A stretch of 64,000 nt of DNA from Rhizomucor pusillus (Eukaryota; Mucoromycota; Mucoromycetes; Mucorales; Lichtheimiaceae), in assembly GCA_900175165.2 (NCBI GenBank), contig FWWN02000208.1, forward strand, positions 1 to 64,000. Direction: 5' to 3'. Within the stretch, counting starts at the first letter, position 1. Each line of letters begins with the position of its first letter. This document shows positions 15,001 through 26,958 of this stretch, in pieces. The position numbers and the translations under genes were made by a program. The notes below the pieces were generated by a model. It made no database searches, was not told the DNA's origin, and saw only the letters and a list, made by a program, of their open reading frames with translations.

Positions 15001-17037
15001 ACCATCAGCTTTAACTTAGCTTCGCGCTCCAATGCTTCAGCGGCCATCGACTTGGCTTCTTCGACTTCTTGAAGAGCTTGTGCCAGATCTTCTTCGTTTG
15101 ATAGCTTGGAAATGAGCCTTGCAATCGTAACACCGAATGCGCCGTTTACTTCGCTTGGTAACCCTCGCTGGTCCTGGGCGATCTCTGCTATTAAAGCCTC
15201 GACAACCTGGTAATACTGATCCCTTTTTTTATTGTTGCTCGAATAAGCTCCAGTTTTTTCTTTGTATCTGATTCAGATATCGTACCTTTTCCCAGTATCG
15301 AATTGCATTGTATACAAATGATGCAAAATCTTTTGCAGAAACGTGTATGCGCGGGTGCCTTCGAGCTGACGTAACAGTTTCTCTAATGTTTCTTGCGGAT
15401 CTTCATCAAGAGCGATTGATTTAGCCCCGTAGGTTGAAGCATTATCCTTCTCTTCCATCTGAAGAAAGTCTTGAATCTTCCTATTCAGCAAGTCATTGTT
15501 GAAATTTCTCAATTTCTCCAGTATCGTCTCCAGTCCTGACTGATAAAGCTGTCCACGAAGAGCGACTCTGGTGTCTTCTTCAGGCACCGTATCAGCGTCA
15601 ACTATTGCATTTATCAAGAGCAAATTCGCCAGCTACCAAGGTAACAATCGTTTGTAAATAAAACACAGTCGACTCATTAAATGTAAAAGATGTCAAACTC
15701 ACAGCAAATTCCATAAGATGCGTATCTCCGTTCCCGTTTACTCCTAGAGATCGCACATCCTTGCTTGCGCCTACCAAGGATCCCATTCTTCCTCTTCCAT
15801 CGATCATCTGCTCGAACGCATCGAACCATGCGTCAAAGCGGCCCGCGTTGCCATTCTGAAGCAAGGCAAGTCCTCGCAGGACCATCGTGTGACCAGCCGG
15901 AGGCTCACAGTAGCACATGAACGTGAGCGCCTCGCAAGCCATGCGACGGACGACCATAAATGGCGATATCAACGACAGAGCCAGAGCTTCAACGCAATGG
16001 GGTGCTCCAAGTGCTTCTTGAATGCCATACTATAATTCAGCACATTAATTAATAGATATCCCTGCAAACACCTGCGCTTCTTTCATACCCCGTTGTTGAA
16101 CATGGATCGCAGACATTTTATAATCTCTAGTTCTACATGGTTGTCTGATGATTTTCTATTACACCAAAATTAAACATTGATAAGCAAGATAGTTAATTCT
16201 GTAAATTTGCGAATGCTTGTTCTTACCTTTCTGATTTCTTGTTGATTCGCCTTAATTCTTGCGACAACAGTAACATTCCCTGTCCATCGATGAATTCTCG
16301 CACCCAGCTAGCATCTCGGTAAGACTCTTTGTTGCTTCTGTCAATATTATATCCCGGTTTAAACCGAACCTTAATGGCATGGTTCGCAGCCGAACAGCCA
16401 GGTCTGAAAGTACTTTAAGTGGTACGCCTTTTCTATCATATTTCTGCAAAAGACCAATGTAGTGTGGAGCTGATGATTTATCAACGTCGTGGTGATATTC
16501 TGTTATATGCTGGCCGGATCTGCTGCCGCTGACACTGCTGGCTGGTGCTGTTGACTTGTTTAGCTGCATCTCGTTGCAAAGGATCCACCACTTCTTGTCA
16601 ATTGGCAAGTCACGTACACTGGCATCTCCCAGATTAAGATTTAATCGGCCCTGGGTTACAACTCCTTTAGATATTACACAGCTCCCTTTACTTGTCAAAG
16701 AAGAGAGAACGTACAGCTGTTTGACTGAATAAACGCTCAACTTCACTATCGCTTGGCATTTTCGAGTTTGCGAATAAATTCGACCATCCTTTAATTTCGT
16801 TGGCTACATTTTATTTTTTCGCTCAAAGTTAATAAGCTTACAATAGAAAAACTTATGTGACAGGCGAAACTTACGTGTGCCCCGTGAAGCTGGGCTGTCA
16901 GCGCTGTTGTCGGACGTCAAGCTTAGAATACTGGTTGTCGATCGAGAGAAGCTTGTGGTCAGCTTGGAAGGAGAGGGTGGAAAAGCATTCTTGTTTTTGA
17001 CTCGACGCTTAGCCCCAATGTTCGACAACAAGTCCAT
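12067..17037 (-). CDS. Diaphanous-type formin (GBD-FH3-FH1-FH2-DAD), actin nucleator
   Basis: Nucleates and elongates unbranched actin cables under Rho control. Domains in order: N-terminal start MDLLSNIGAKRRVKNKNAFP; GTPase-binding region MPSDSEVERLF with KKWWILCNEMQLNK and LRTMPL/SWVREFIDGQGML; FH3 armadillo region (YGIQEALGAPHCVEALALSL, LANLLLINAIVDAD); coiled coil around 14650-15170; FH1 with three long proline runs (14104-14305); FH2 beginning MKFLEWEKANIMN, with DIFLTG-like NIFLTGI, LLGNFMNGNTFRGGAFGIRI and LEELGG; a basic DAD-like tail MENLLAKLRAGTRSRK. About 17 exons; introns are short (one at about 15240-15288 is near 48 nt). It is the only formin in the window. It cannot be assigned to Bni1 versus For3/SepA type from sequence alone. 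Confidence 0.93.
14100..14305. repeat. GGTGGC/GGAGGC repeats coding FH1 proline runs
   Basis: Three G-rich blocks on the plus strand code polyproline runs of roughly 9 to 16 residues in the formin FH1 domain. They are the profilin-actin binding tracks. The long G runs are a likely site of length variation and of sequencing error. Confidence 0.9.
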
Positions 17038-17219
17038 GAGGGATCAGCAAGTGCGAGTCTAATGGCAAAGAGATCGTAAGACGGAATCAGAAACAAGGCA
17101 ACAAACTTTGGTTTCATGCAGATCGGGCATGCCATTTAAGGTAATCATAAACAACAAACGGTAATGAAAGGGACAAAGGAGTTGGGGGGAATTGTCGAAG
17201 GATCTATAGATTAGCACGT

Positions 17220-18618
17220 TTATTGCGTCTCTGTGGGGAAGCAGATTTGCTTGCCCTTGGCAAAACCCTGTATACCGGCATCTACTGCAAATTTCATGGA
17301 CTCCTCGTTCCAATCTACTCTAGTCCAACGGGTCTCCTTCAATTGACCCTTGTCCATCAAATCCACCAGATCTTTGAACATTTCATATCGTTCCTCAGCA
17401 GGGTGTTCATCCGTCCAGCGAGACATCCAGAAGCCATGGAACGAGATGTTTTTGAAAATAAGCATCGATGCAGGCAGCGACAATGGAGCACGGGCCATGG
17501 CGCCATACGTCACATATTGGCCATTGTGACTATAGTAAAGTGTTAAAGCAATATGCAACTGGTAAATATACAGGCCCACCATACTTACCCAAGGTAACGA
17601 GCCATTTCAGTGGCACTCTTGCCACCTACACAGTTCAGACCTAGCAGCGGAGGTTTGGAGCCAACAATGCTCTTGATCTTTGAACGAGTCTCAAGCTGAC
17701 CCAGTTCTTCGTCAGTTACGACGTGAGTAGCACCAAGACCCATAAGTTCGTCTCGCAATTGATCAATTTCTGGTCTAAAATATGCTCCCGTTATTATTCA
17801 TATAACGTTGAAGATTTATGTAAATAGATAAATCGTACCTGTTGCGGACCACATTGATTGTCTTGAGACCCCATGCTCTGGCAATTTGTATGACAGCTTG
17901 ACCAACTGCACTGTTGGCGCCATTCTGTATCACGTAATCGCCTTGAATTGCTTGCATAAATATCAAGTGATGAGTTGTTTATGCATATTGAAATCTCACC
18001 TGGTTGCAGCTTAACAAAATCCTTTAGCATTCTGTATGCAGTGCATGGGTTGACAGTTAGAGTTGCTTCCTGGATAAGCGACACGTTCTTTGCCTCTGGC
18101 AAACGTTGAAAGTCTTCTGCCGGGCCAGCCGCGTGAGTGCGCCAGGTGCCCAGTCCTGCGCGGCCCATAACGACATGGTCGCCGACTTTGAGGGACTTGA
18201 CGTTCTCTCCTACAGCAATAACTTCTGCCACGCCTTCGTTGCCACCGACAGCGCACTCGAGATCACCGAGTTTTTCGAAAGCCGGTTTCAAAGGATATAC
18301 ACCCTGCACTTGATTGACGTCTGCAGGATTGATAGGCGATGCCAGAAAGCGAACGTGGACTGTGTCAGACGTCAAAGCAGGGAGCGGATAAGAGTGCCAC
18401 CTGTGTAGTTGTGGCAGTCAGCTTCAGAACTGTTACGAAATGGTGGTTGCATAAAACCAGTTGATCCCTTGCCTTAATACCTCGGAAGGCTTGCCGTACG
18501 AAGAGTATACCATAGCATTGACTGTAATGTCCGAGGAAGCCGTTGAATACGCTCTGCGAGCTAGCGAATGGCCATAGACGCGTTGCACCGCATACAATGT
18601 ACGAAGTTGGAAACCCAT
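17220..18618 (-). CDS. ETR1: Mitochondrial 2-enoyl thioester (trans-2-enoyl-CoA/ACP) reductase
   Basis: Last reductive step of mitochondrial type II fatty acid synthesis (MECR in animals), needed for lipoate supply and respiration. It is a zinc-free MDR-family reductase. The N-terminus [20 protein letters not shown] looks like a mitochondrial presequence, followed by [55 protein letters not shown] and the Rossmann segment [20 protein letters not shown]. Five exons keep phase: 18473-18618, 18000-18400, 17839-17950, 17589-17774, 17220-17529, 384 residues. Intron 1 requires a GC donor (AAG|GCAAGG at 18472); the nearby GT donor would destroy the frame at SEVLR/WHSYPL. An in-frame ATG 25 codons upstream (18693) is an alternative start. 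Confidence 0.93.
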
Positions 18619-19406
18619 TCTTTTCGACGGTGGGAGGAAAGCCGACTGTGTGCGACGCGGATTGCTTGTGGTAGAAAAATGATGCATAAACATTTAAGCG
18701 ATTACGAAACAAATTCGCAACTCTCGTACACTTTTCCTTTGCAATGTCTATAGACATGTTCGCAGTATCTATGCATCCATTCCGATGGTGTAATAATCTG
18801 AATCAATGAGGATCGCCTACTTGTACGGTTTCAAGTTATTTATTATCACGATGAATAGCTCTGAAAGGAACAGCAGTCTTCCGAGGGACTTAACTCTCCC
18901 TTAGATATCACATGATGAGAAGTAAACAGACTTTCAAGAATAATTGTAGTAATAGTGGTCGAAGAGCATGTAAAAATGATGTTAGCATGCCAACATTTGA
19001 ATACGTGTTTTGTGCACGTGTGTGCTACCTGAGATAAGAGTTATCAAATCCATGCAAACAAGTACGAGTTTGATCCATACCAGGAAAGTTGCTCCTTATC
19101 AATCGAAAATGATGTCAAGCATTGAGAGCAGGGCATTGAATATGGAACATTCAGTTTTAGTATATCAATATTGTTTATCACGAATTGAGAGCAAAAAAAG
19201 TAGCCCGTATGGCATTGTCGCTGATTCCAGCCAAAGAACGACGTAATCTAGGATGCTTAGAGAAGGGAGGAAGATCGGCAAGCGATGTGAAACCAGGCGA
19301 CCCGCAAAAAAGAGAAAAATTGGGTTTGCTTCAAACTTTTCCCTTTACTCACAGCCTTTTTATCCCCCACCTTTGTCAGTTTCTACTCCTTCACCTTCCA
19401 AAGCTC
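18619..19406. other. Divergent promoter region between ETR1 and REG1-like gene
   Basis: About 790 bp. The plus-strand frame upstream of 19407 stays open to about 19185 but is leader-like, rich in T/C near the start codon (ccctttactcac), and has no conserved content. No RNA gene was recognised. Confidence 0.5.
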
Positions 19407-20955
19407 ATGCAACCTCGAAAGAAGCACGCTGCGCACGATGACTCAGAGTCTCAAAAGCGCAATGTGCGGGCGCCTGAGATGTGCGTAGATTATCTCTCCT
19501 ACCGTTTTGACGAAATGGATTTGGCAGCTTCTTGGCAGGTCATGACAAAGCAGAAGAAGGACATTGTCAATGGGCTACGTTTAGAGAATGCATCGTGGCG
19601 CACTTGGGCCAAGCACAAGAACAACCTCAAGACTGTGAGTCCAGAGACTCTGAACTGGCAAGTATTCTCACATTTCTTTTTGATTGTTTGCTATCTGATG
19701 GGAATTTTTTCAGTTGTTAACAAATCGGTTTAGGCTTAAAGACAGCGATGTGACCTGGCTGTACGGTCCGCTGCACACTGTCATCAAGAACATTGAAGAA
19801 GAGGATCGTTTTGCCAAACCAAAGTTGTCCAGCACAGAGGATACTCTGAATCTAATGACACCTTCGCCGAACCGACCAGGAGACGCTACACCTCAGCGAC
19901 CACTCAAATCAGCTTTAAAGAAACTGACAGCTTCCGAGTTGCTGAAGCGATCCGCATCGGAACTACACACACCCGCATTATCGCAAGAAGGTGGCATGTC
20001 GATAACGGAAGCAAATAGGCAGTTGAAAGCATTTTCACCATCGGTCATTGCGACACATCGACAGCCGAAATTACGTTTCAACCAGCATGTAGAGCAATGC
20101 GTTGCTTTGACCAGCAGCGACGATGATCGGCAAACTACTTCCAGACATCGTGTGGGATTTACCAGATTCTCGGCGGAGTCGGATGAAGAAGATGATGGTC
20201 GATACAGCGATGATGAGAACGCGATAGTTATCGATTACGGTAGACCTCGCAACACCATTAGAAAAATCGCTCCAGCACGCTTAAAAACAAGCTCACAATC
20301 GGAACAAGAAACGGATGACGTATCTTCTTTGTCTTCGTCGTCGGCATCATCTGTTGCTGGAGGAAGTAGTCCCTATCGCTCGTGGATGGTGAACGAGAGC
20401 TGTCCTTCGTCCGACGACGAATCGATACCACGAAAACGACGAGATCAAGATGATGAACACGATGACGAACCACAGGCTATTCAGTGGGTCGGTCAGTCGT
20501 GTGTCTACAATGTGCATGCACCATCTGACTACGATGACTATGAATTCGACGACGATGACGATGATGATTGGGATACCGACGAAGAGAACAGGATGCCCTC
20601 TCCGCCTATTCCACCACCTGCTCCTACACCAGCATCACCACCGCTGCGTCCGCCACGTGGGCAGCAAGTACCTCCCAAGTCTCCGCCTGTCAGCGGTCCA
20701 TCCACTGTAGAGGCTGGCGGTGAACCATCCATATCCCGAGTATCTTCCCACCAAAAGATGTTCAGCCGGTCAGCAGTGGCTAGCTCTCAGCTGCAGCAAC
20801 AACAACAGCGGCAGCAGCGAGCAACAAACAGCAGTGAACCATCTGGAACTAGCCATAACTCATCTGTGTTGGAACACTTTGCACAGTGGGCATCCTCCTA
20901 TCTTTGGCCAAAGTCATCCTCCTCCTCAACCACATCCAACTCCACTATGCCGTAA
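19407..20955 (+). CDS. REG1-like regulatory subunit of protein phosphatase 1 (glucose repression)
   Basis: Reg1 targets the PP1 catalytic subunit Glc7 to Snf1 and other substrates. The N-terminal part contains the fungal GATA/AreA-like motif region (CVDYLSYRFDEMDLAASWQV, RLENASWRTWAKHKNNLKTV, SPETLNW, DSDVTWLYGPLH). A central PKLRFNQHVEQCVAL segment followed by acidic residues resembles the Reg1 PP1-docking (RVxF-type) block. The rest is acidic, Ser-rich and proline-rich disorder, with a glutamine run near the end. Two exons. The junction can be read as GT-AG (19661/19714, adding QLLTNRFR) or as GC-AG (19657/19734, giving NW/LKDSDVTWLYG); the second fits the family better. Assignment to REG1 rather than another PP1 adaptor is by motif order. 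Confidence 0.75.
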
Positions 20956-21164
20956 AGAAAATTGAAAGAGACACCCAACAACAATTTGCTATTCCCGTAC
21001 TACATCATTCTTCGTGTCATGATAAATTATCGCATTCATTTGTACCTCTCATCATTCTTATAGAAAAAGAATCTACAAAATCACCATCTCAGATCAAATA
21101 TATATAAAATTTGCATTTCACGCTATCATCATTCTTTTTTAAAAGTAAATGAAGGTTTTTTCGA

Positions 21165-24100
21165 CTATATCTTTGCAGGAACAAATTCTCCCCAACTTCT
21201 CACTTCTGGAGGCAAGTCGCTTGCAATCGCTTTGCACTTTCTCAAGTACGTGTCCGTGAAGAGACGAGCCACCTTGGAATCGTTTAGTAGAGGGATACCA
21301 AAGTCGACGGCTGCGCGGCGACAAATGTATCCTTCATCTTCTCGGCTTGTCGGGCGTTCCTTTGCAAGATGCATTACAAAGTCAATGTTGTGCTTGTCAA
21401 ACAATCGTCTCAATTCGCGCTTATTATCCGCTTTGGAGGCAACGGGTAGAATGGTTGTCTGGATCCCCGCGTGTTTATACAGAAAGTCGGCATCGTCTTT
21501 AGTTGGAACGCACAGATGATGTCCAAGCTTGTCGCTGAACGTCTTTGCAATGTAGATATAGTCATCCGGATCCGTGACCGAGTCTCCACCTATGAGAACA
21601 CCTGCGTTTCGTCGAGGGATTCTAAAGTTCTGCGTCGATTGGATGGCGGCCCAGAACGCCTCGTACTTGTCGCGACCAAAGCAAGCTACTTCACCAGTCG
21701 ATGCCATCTCAACTCCCAAAAACGGGTCAGCACCTTGCAGACGTGTCCATGAGAATTGCGGGACCTTGATAGCCTGGTACTCGTAATGCGTGCTCATCAG
21801 ATCAATAGGTTCAGGTACATCTTTGCCGGTGAGCGCACGTGTTGCAACATCGACAAAGTTGATGCCGAGCACTTTGGAGACAAACGGGAATGAGCGAGAA
21901 GCTCGCAGGTTGCACTCAATCACTTTGAGAGAACCGTCGTTTTGCTTGATGATTTGCATATTGAAAGGTCCACTTATTTCAAAAGCGGAGGCCACCTTGT
22001 TCGTGATATCTTTGAGCCGAGCCATGATATCGGATGAAAGGTCGCGGGGCGGAAGAATTAGGGTCGCATCGCCCGAATGTACGCCAGCGTTCTCCACATG
22101 TTCAGAGATAGCGTGTACTAGAGCTTGACCTTTGTAAGCGACAGCATCGACATCGATTTCTTGCGCGTTCTGGATAAATTTTGTAATGACGACAGGGTGA
22201 AGAGGAGACACTCCAGCAGCTTGCGTTAAGGATTTTTCAAGCGCTTCCGGCGTGTACGCGACGTTCATAGCTGCACCGGAAAGGACATAGGATGGGCGAA
22301 CCAACACTGGATAACCGATCTTAGCTGCAAATTCTTGTGCATCTTGCAAACTCGTAAGCTCCTTCCAGGCTGGCTGGTCTACGCCGATTGAATCAAGCAT
22401 GCGTGAAAACTGGAAGCGGTCCTCGGCTGCATCGATCATTTTTGGTGAGGTGCCTAGAACGTTGACACCGTTGCTGTCAAGTTTCAAGGCGATGTTTTGG
22501 GGCAATTGTCCTCCAACACTGACAACAACGCCCTTGGTCCGTTCCTTTTCGGCGATATCCATCACTCTTTCGAAACTGAGTTCTTCAAAGTACAATCTGT
22601 CACACTCGTCGAAATCTGTAGACACCGTTTCTGGATTATAGTTGACCATGACAGTCTTCTCCCCAAGCGCTCGCAAACCACGAATGCATGATACACCGCA
22701 CCAGTCGAACTCGACTGACGATCCAATGCGGTACACGCCAGAGCCAAGCACCATCGTGCCCTGGTCGTCAAAAGCTACATCATCCTCGGATGCATTGTAA
22801 CTGGTATATAAATAGTTGGTGTGTGCAGGAAACTCGGCGGCAAGTGTGTCAATACGTTTGACGAACGGTGTGATGCCGTACTGTTTGCGCAGCTCGCGGA
22901 TCTTGAGCTCAGAAGAGCCTGTTAACTTTGCTATCTGAGTATCAGAGAATCCTGTCTTCTTTGCTATCTGCAGCAGCTCTTTAGAAAGAGCCTTGCCATT
23001 GTTGTCCGTCGAGGAAGTCTCTGCAAGCGTGTGGTGCACGTTCGCAATATTTTGGAGTTTGTGCAGGAACCATTTATCAATTTTGGAGATTTTGTGGATG
23101 TGGTCGACGGTGTACTTGCTGCGAACTTGTTCATCCTGCGAGAGCATGACCTGGCTGATAGCAAAAAGGCGGCGATCGGTCGGGTTGACGAGGACATCAT
23201 CGACATTGTCAAATTTAAGCTGACTGAGAGTTTCAAAGCCTTGCCAGCTTGGATCGACCTGTCGAATAGCCTTTTGTAAACTCTCTTCCCAGGTACGCCC
23301 AATAGCCATGACTTCACCGACGGATTTCATGGACGAACCAATGTGCCGGTCGACATACTGGAATTTGCTCAGGTCCCAGCGTGGGATTTTTGTGACAACA
23401 TAATCGAGAGATGGTTCGAAGCAGGCTGTGGTAGTCTTGGTCACTGCATTTTGCAAACTGGGCAATGTGTGCCCCAAAGCGATCTTGGCAGCAACGAAAG
23501 CAAGAGGGTATCCCGTAGCTTTTGAGGCTAGCGCACTACATAGGATATTCAGTTAGCAATACGTAAAAGTTGTAAAAAACTGGAAACTGAGATATGTACC
23601 TGGAGCGACTGAGGCGTGCGTTGACTTCAATGACCTTGTACTCCAAGCTGTTTGGGTTAAGAGCATACTGCACGTTACATTCACCGACGACCCCCAAGTG
23701 GCGGATAATCTTGATGGCAGCAGTACGTAACATGTGGTATTCTTCATCACTCAAGGTTTGCGAAGGCGCCACCACGATTGATTCTCCAGTGTGCACGCCG
23801 AGAGGATCAAAATTCTCCATGTTGCATACTGTGATGCAGTTATTTTCTGCATCACGTACGACCTCGTATTCTACTTCTTTCCAGCCCTTCATTGACTTTT
23901 CAACCAGTAGTTGCGGTGTAAGAGAAAGTGACTTTGTCGCGAGAGATCGCAACTCGGCCTCGTTCTCGGCAAAACCGGAACCGAGTCCTCCAAGCGAAAA
24001 GGCAGAGCGAACAATCACTGGGTAACCGATTTCCTTGGCTGCTTCCAATGCTTCGTCGACGGTTTCCACTGCCGTAGACTGAGCTACAGGAATATCAATT

Positions 24101-24809
24101 TCTGGGATAAACTGAGCGCGTTAGTATGTCAATTTTCTGGCGTATTATTTTCCCTTTTGAGATCGTACCCTTCAATGCTTTGACGAACAAGTCTCGATCT
24201 TCTGAGGTAATTAATGTTTTGATGGGAGTACCAAGGACTCGAACATCGAGACGATCCAAGACACCCATTCTATCGAGCTGGATGCCGCAATTAAGGGCTG
24301 TTTGCCCGCCGAATGTCAAGAGAATACCATCAGGCCGTTCGCGTTCAAGAACGTGAGCTAGATATTCCGGCGTAACAGGCAGGAAATAGACCGAATCAGC
24401 CAAGGAGTGCGAAGTCTGAATGGTGGCAATGTTTGGGTTTACAAGCACGGTTTGTACACCCGACTCTTTCAGCGCTTTAATAGCCTGGGAACCTGATAAT
24501 ACCACATTAGTCAAGATGATGACAAGCAGGAGACGCGTACAGTTTTGGTTTACCAGAGTAATCGAATTCGCCAGCTTGGCCAATACTCAATCCACCAGAG
24601 CCGACCACGAGCACTTTGCGCACATCTATAAGCGGGATTTCGCCGAGAATTTCCCGAGAAACCTGAGCGGCGGCCCCGTCCCTGATATTGCTGCTTCGAG
24701 ACATAGCCGCTGATGTAGAGAACAACGAAGCGCGGCGATGCACTGCTGCCGGAGAATGCAGGCGAATACACGGCTTTACGAGATTTCGAGAACAGAAATG
24801 ACGGTACAT
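21165..24809 (-). CDS. CPA2: Carbamoyl-phosphate synthase, arginine-specific large subunit, mitochondrial
   Basis: Makes carbamoyl phosphate from bicarbonate, glutamine-derived ammonia and ATP for arginine synthesis, with a separate small glutaminase subunit. The protein carries two ATP-grasp halves: first half [74 protein letters not shown] and [20 protein letters not shown]; second half [39 protein letters not shown] and [19 protein letters not shown], then the MGS-like allosteric end. Four exons keep phase: 24554-24809, 24169-24492, 23600-24101, 21165-23535, 1150 residues. It stands alone, unfused to aspartate transcarbamoylase, which indicates the arginine-specific enzyme. The N-terminus [20 protein letters not shown] reads as a mitochondrial presequence, as in Neurospora arg-3 and unlike cytosolic yeast Cpa2. 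Confidence 0.95.
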
Positions 24810-25075
24810 TGTTCACTTGATGAGGATGTTATCAATGTAGGTTTTGTCGAAAGCCAAAAGACCAGAGGTGATAAGGTAGAAGCTAGAGTTCATACAGTTG
24901 TCGAGTTGCTTGCTCTGAGACCTTTTTCTTTGTGTAAGAAAAGAATGATAAAAGGATTACGAGTGTGTCCGGTGGAAAGCGTTTTTGTTTGGCATCCCTG
25001 ACGTCGAGTGACTCATCGCCTAAGTTTGTCATGCTTTGTACCACAATCCCCAAGCACGCTGCTGCATAAATATCA

Positions 25076-25398
25076 ATGATGAATGAACGCCCTTTTGCAA
25101 CGAAACCTCAAGAAGACGACAATGACGACGATGACGCGTAAATATTCTTGCTTGCACACTTCTTTTAAACTCCTGTACTCCAACATTGCAACATCTTATA
25201 CGCGTCTCTAAAGGAAGAACAACCCTTTTTATGACCTTGGCAGAAAAGGACAAAGCAAAGCCAGATCAGCCCCGAATAGTACTGGACTTTGTAGAAGCTA
25301 CGTAATGCATATTTTCATTCTTACAGAGACGTTTTGGTAAACAGTGGTGTAAAATGCGTGGAACAGAACAGGAGAAGCAAAACCGAAGCTGGTCATGA
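25076..25398 (+). CDS. Candidate small three-exon gene, unrecognised
   Basis: Not recognised. An ATG-ATG start divergent to CPA2 opens an acidic exon (MMNERPFATKPQEDDNDDDD) that can be spliced in phase to 25214-25301 (KNNPFYDLGRKGQSKARSAP) and 25327-25398 (RRFGKQWCKMRGTEQEKQNR), giving 73 residues. Splice sites would be GTAAAT/CTAAAG and GTAATG/TTACAG; the first acceptor lacks a good pyrimidine tract. The consistent phases and non-random composition make it worth listing, but no domain supports it. It could be chance or part of a longer gene. Confidence 0.28.
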
Positions 25399-26816
25399 TC
25401 TGGTATCCAGCTATCCTTTAACCAGAGCTGGACTAATACTTCTACAGAAGACCATTTCATGCTTTCCGAACATGGTTCTTTGGTTTGTACTATCGATGTG
25501 GCAATTCACTGTTGAATACCTTCTCTCGTGCGCACTCATTTATCTCCAATATGCCGCAAACTCTAGGAAGCAAATTACTGTTTATTATGTAGATATAATA
25601 AGCTTACGCAGCAGCAACAAAATGCAAGTATGAAAAATAGTTTCATGAAAGCGTGAATAATGAAGAAAGTCGTATAGGAAATGTAGCACAGACCGTTTCT
25701 GGACTTGTTGTTCCTTTCCCAATTTGATCCATCTCGACTTTACAAACTTAGAATTGCTTGCCAGCTGAAATTCTCTCTGCTATTGTAGAGTAAATCTGAT
25801 GGCTGTGGATTGTAAAACTGGCAAAGTATTCGTTGAGCGTGGAGAGCAGTTTTCTGGCCATGCGCATTCAGGAGCGTAGGCATCGCCTGCATAAGAAAAT
25901 ACGGTGTTCTCTAGCATGGATCTTGGACGCTATCTTAGAACCTTTTTTGTTAGCTGCTTTGGTGACACTCGGAGTCTCAGTGAAGAGAAACTTGGGCATT
26001 TGCGACGAGACTGCTTGAATTCGCCCTGCATCGAATTACCACATTGCAGTCTTTGGACTCGCAGCTATTTACCAGGATGGTGGTGGTGGATATGCATGCC
26101 ATTTTGGAAAGCACCTGCATCGGCGAGAAGCGAATTATCAGTCGCGGCAAGCGCGTCAATGAGGAATAAAGGAATTATCAATAGTCAGCTCCTGCTACTA
26201 TTTGCAACCAATGTAAATCCTTGTTTGCCTGAGCAGTAGGGGTCAATAAGATCTTCAAAACAACCAAGTATTAATCATTGTTTCTGGAATTTACTGCATA
26301 CTATACAAGTTCATTTTCTTTGTAACCAAAGGTAATATAGAGATGAAAGTTTCCATACTTGATAAGTGTCACGGAGTGGACATAGGCAGAAGAGATTAAC
26401 GTTGACTGATGCAGCAAAGGATAACCAGCAATGGAATTTAGCACCCAAAATGCTGGATATATGATTGTAAAATGCACAAGCAAACAAGCAAAAAGTTGCC
26501 ACACGTGCTGAAGATCGGGCTAGGAGAGAGCTGAAGTCGGGTGGGGGATTGGGATACTGATGCTTTTTCCTGCATTGGGGTTGTAAAATACTAAGTGAAG
26601 GCCGTTGCGAGGTAAATAAGGGGTGCTAGAAAAAACTTTGAGGTCGTGTTGTTCTCCTTGATACTTTCTGCATTGGATCCAAGGTCACTGCAACGCAGTG
26701 TGACATTGAATGCATCGCTTGCTTGCTACGACCGATGCAATATTTCCTTTGCAATCACATCGGGGAGGGTTATTCGGTTTTCGACTTGACACATTTGAAT
26801 GCAAAGATAGTGTGAG

Positions 26817-26828
26817 ATCTATATATAA
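26817..26828 (+). promoter_or_regulatory. TATA box of the small Cys-rich gene
   Basis: The motif tatatataa lies about 130 bp upstream of the ATG at 26959 and is followed by a strongly C/T-rich leader (ccccaccccaaccctctcc), a common layout for highly expressed fungal genes. Confidence 0.5.
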
Positions 26829-26958
26829 TCCCCATTCCTCTTGTGCTTCTGAAAAAGAGAGACGACACCTCTGTTCTTCATCCCCACCCCAACCCTCTCC
26901 ACTCGTTTTTCCTCTTGTCTTTACCTATCCATTCCCTTCAGCAGTCAGCAAAGCAACA

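Larger units (their letters stand above)
24810..26958. other. Gene-poor region containing one weak gene candidate
   Basis: About 2.1 kb from the CPA2 start to the small Cys-rich gene. A possible three-exon gene begins at 25076 (listed separately). The segment 25400-26700 has only short unrelated open frames on both strands; none shows a known motif and none can be joined convincingly. No transposon termini or tRNA were recognised. Confidence 0.4.

Noticed and set aside
19185..19406. N-terminal extension of the REG1-like protein
   Set aside because: The frame is open but pyrimidine-rich and leader-like; the first conserved residues come well after the ATG at 19407.
26301..26504. Hydrophobic minus-strand ORFs in the gap before the Cys-rich gene
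   Set aside because: Overlapping frames with AT-driven hydrophobicity, no motif, no upstream exon; most likely chance.
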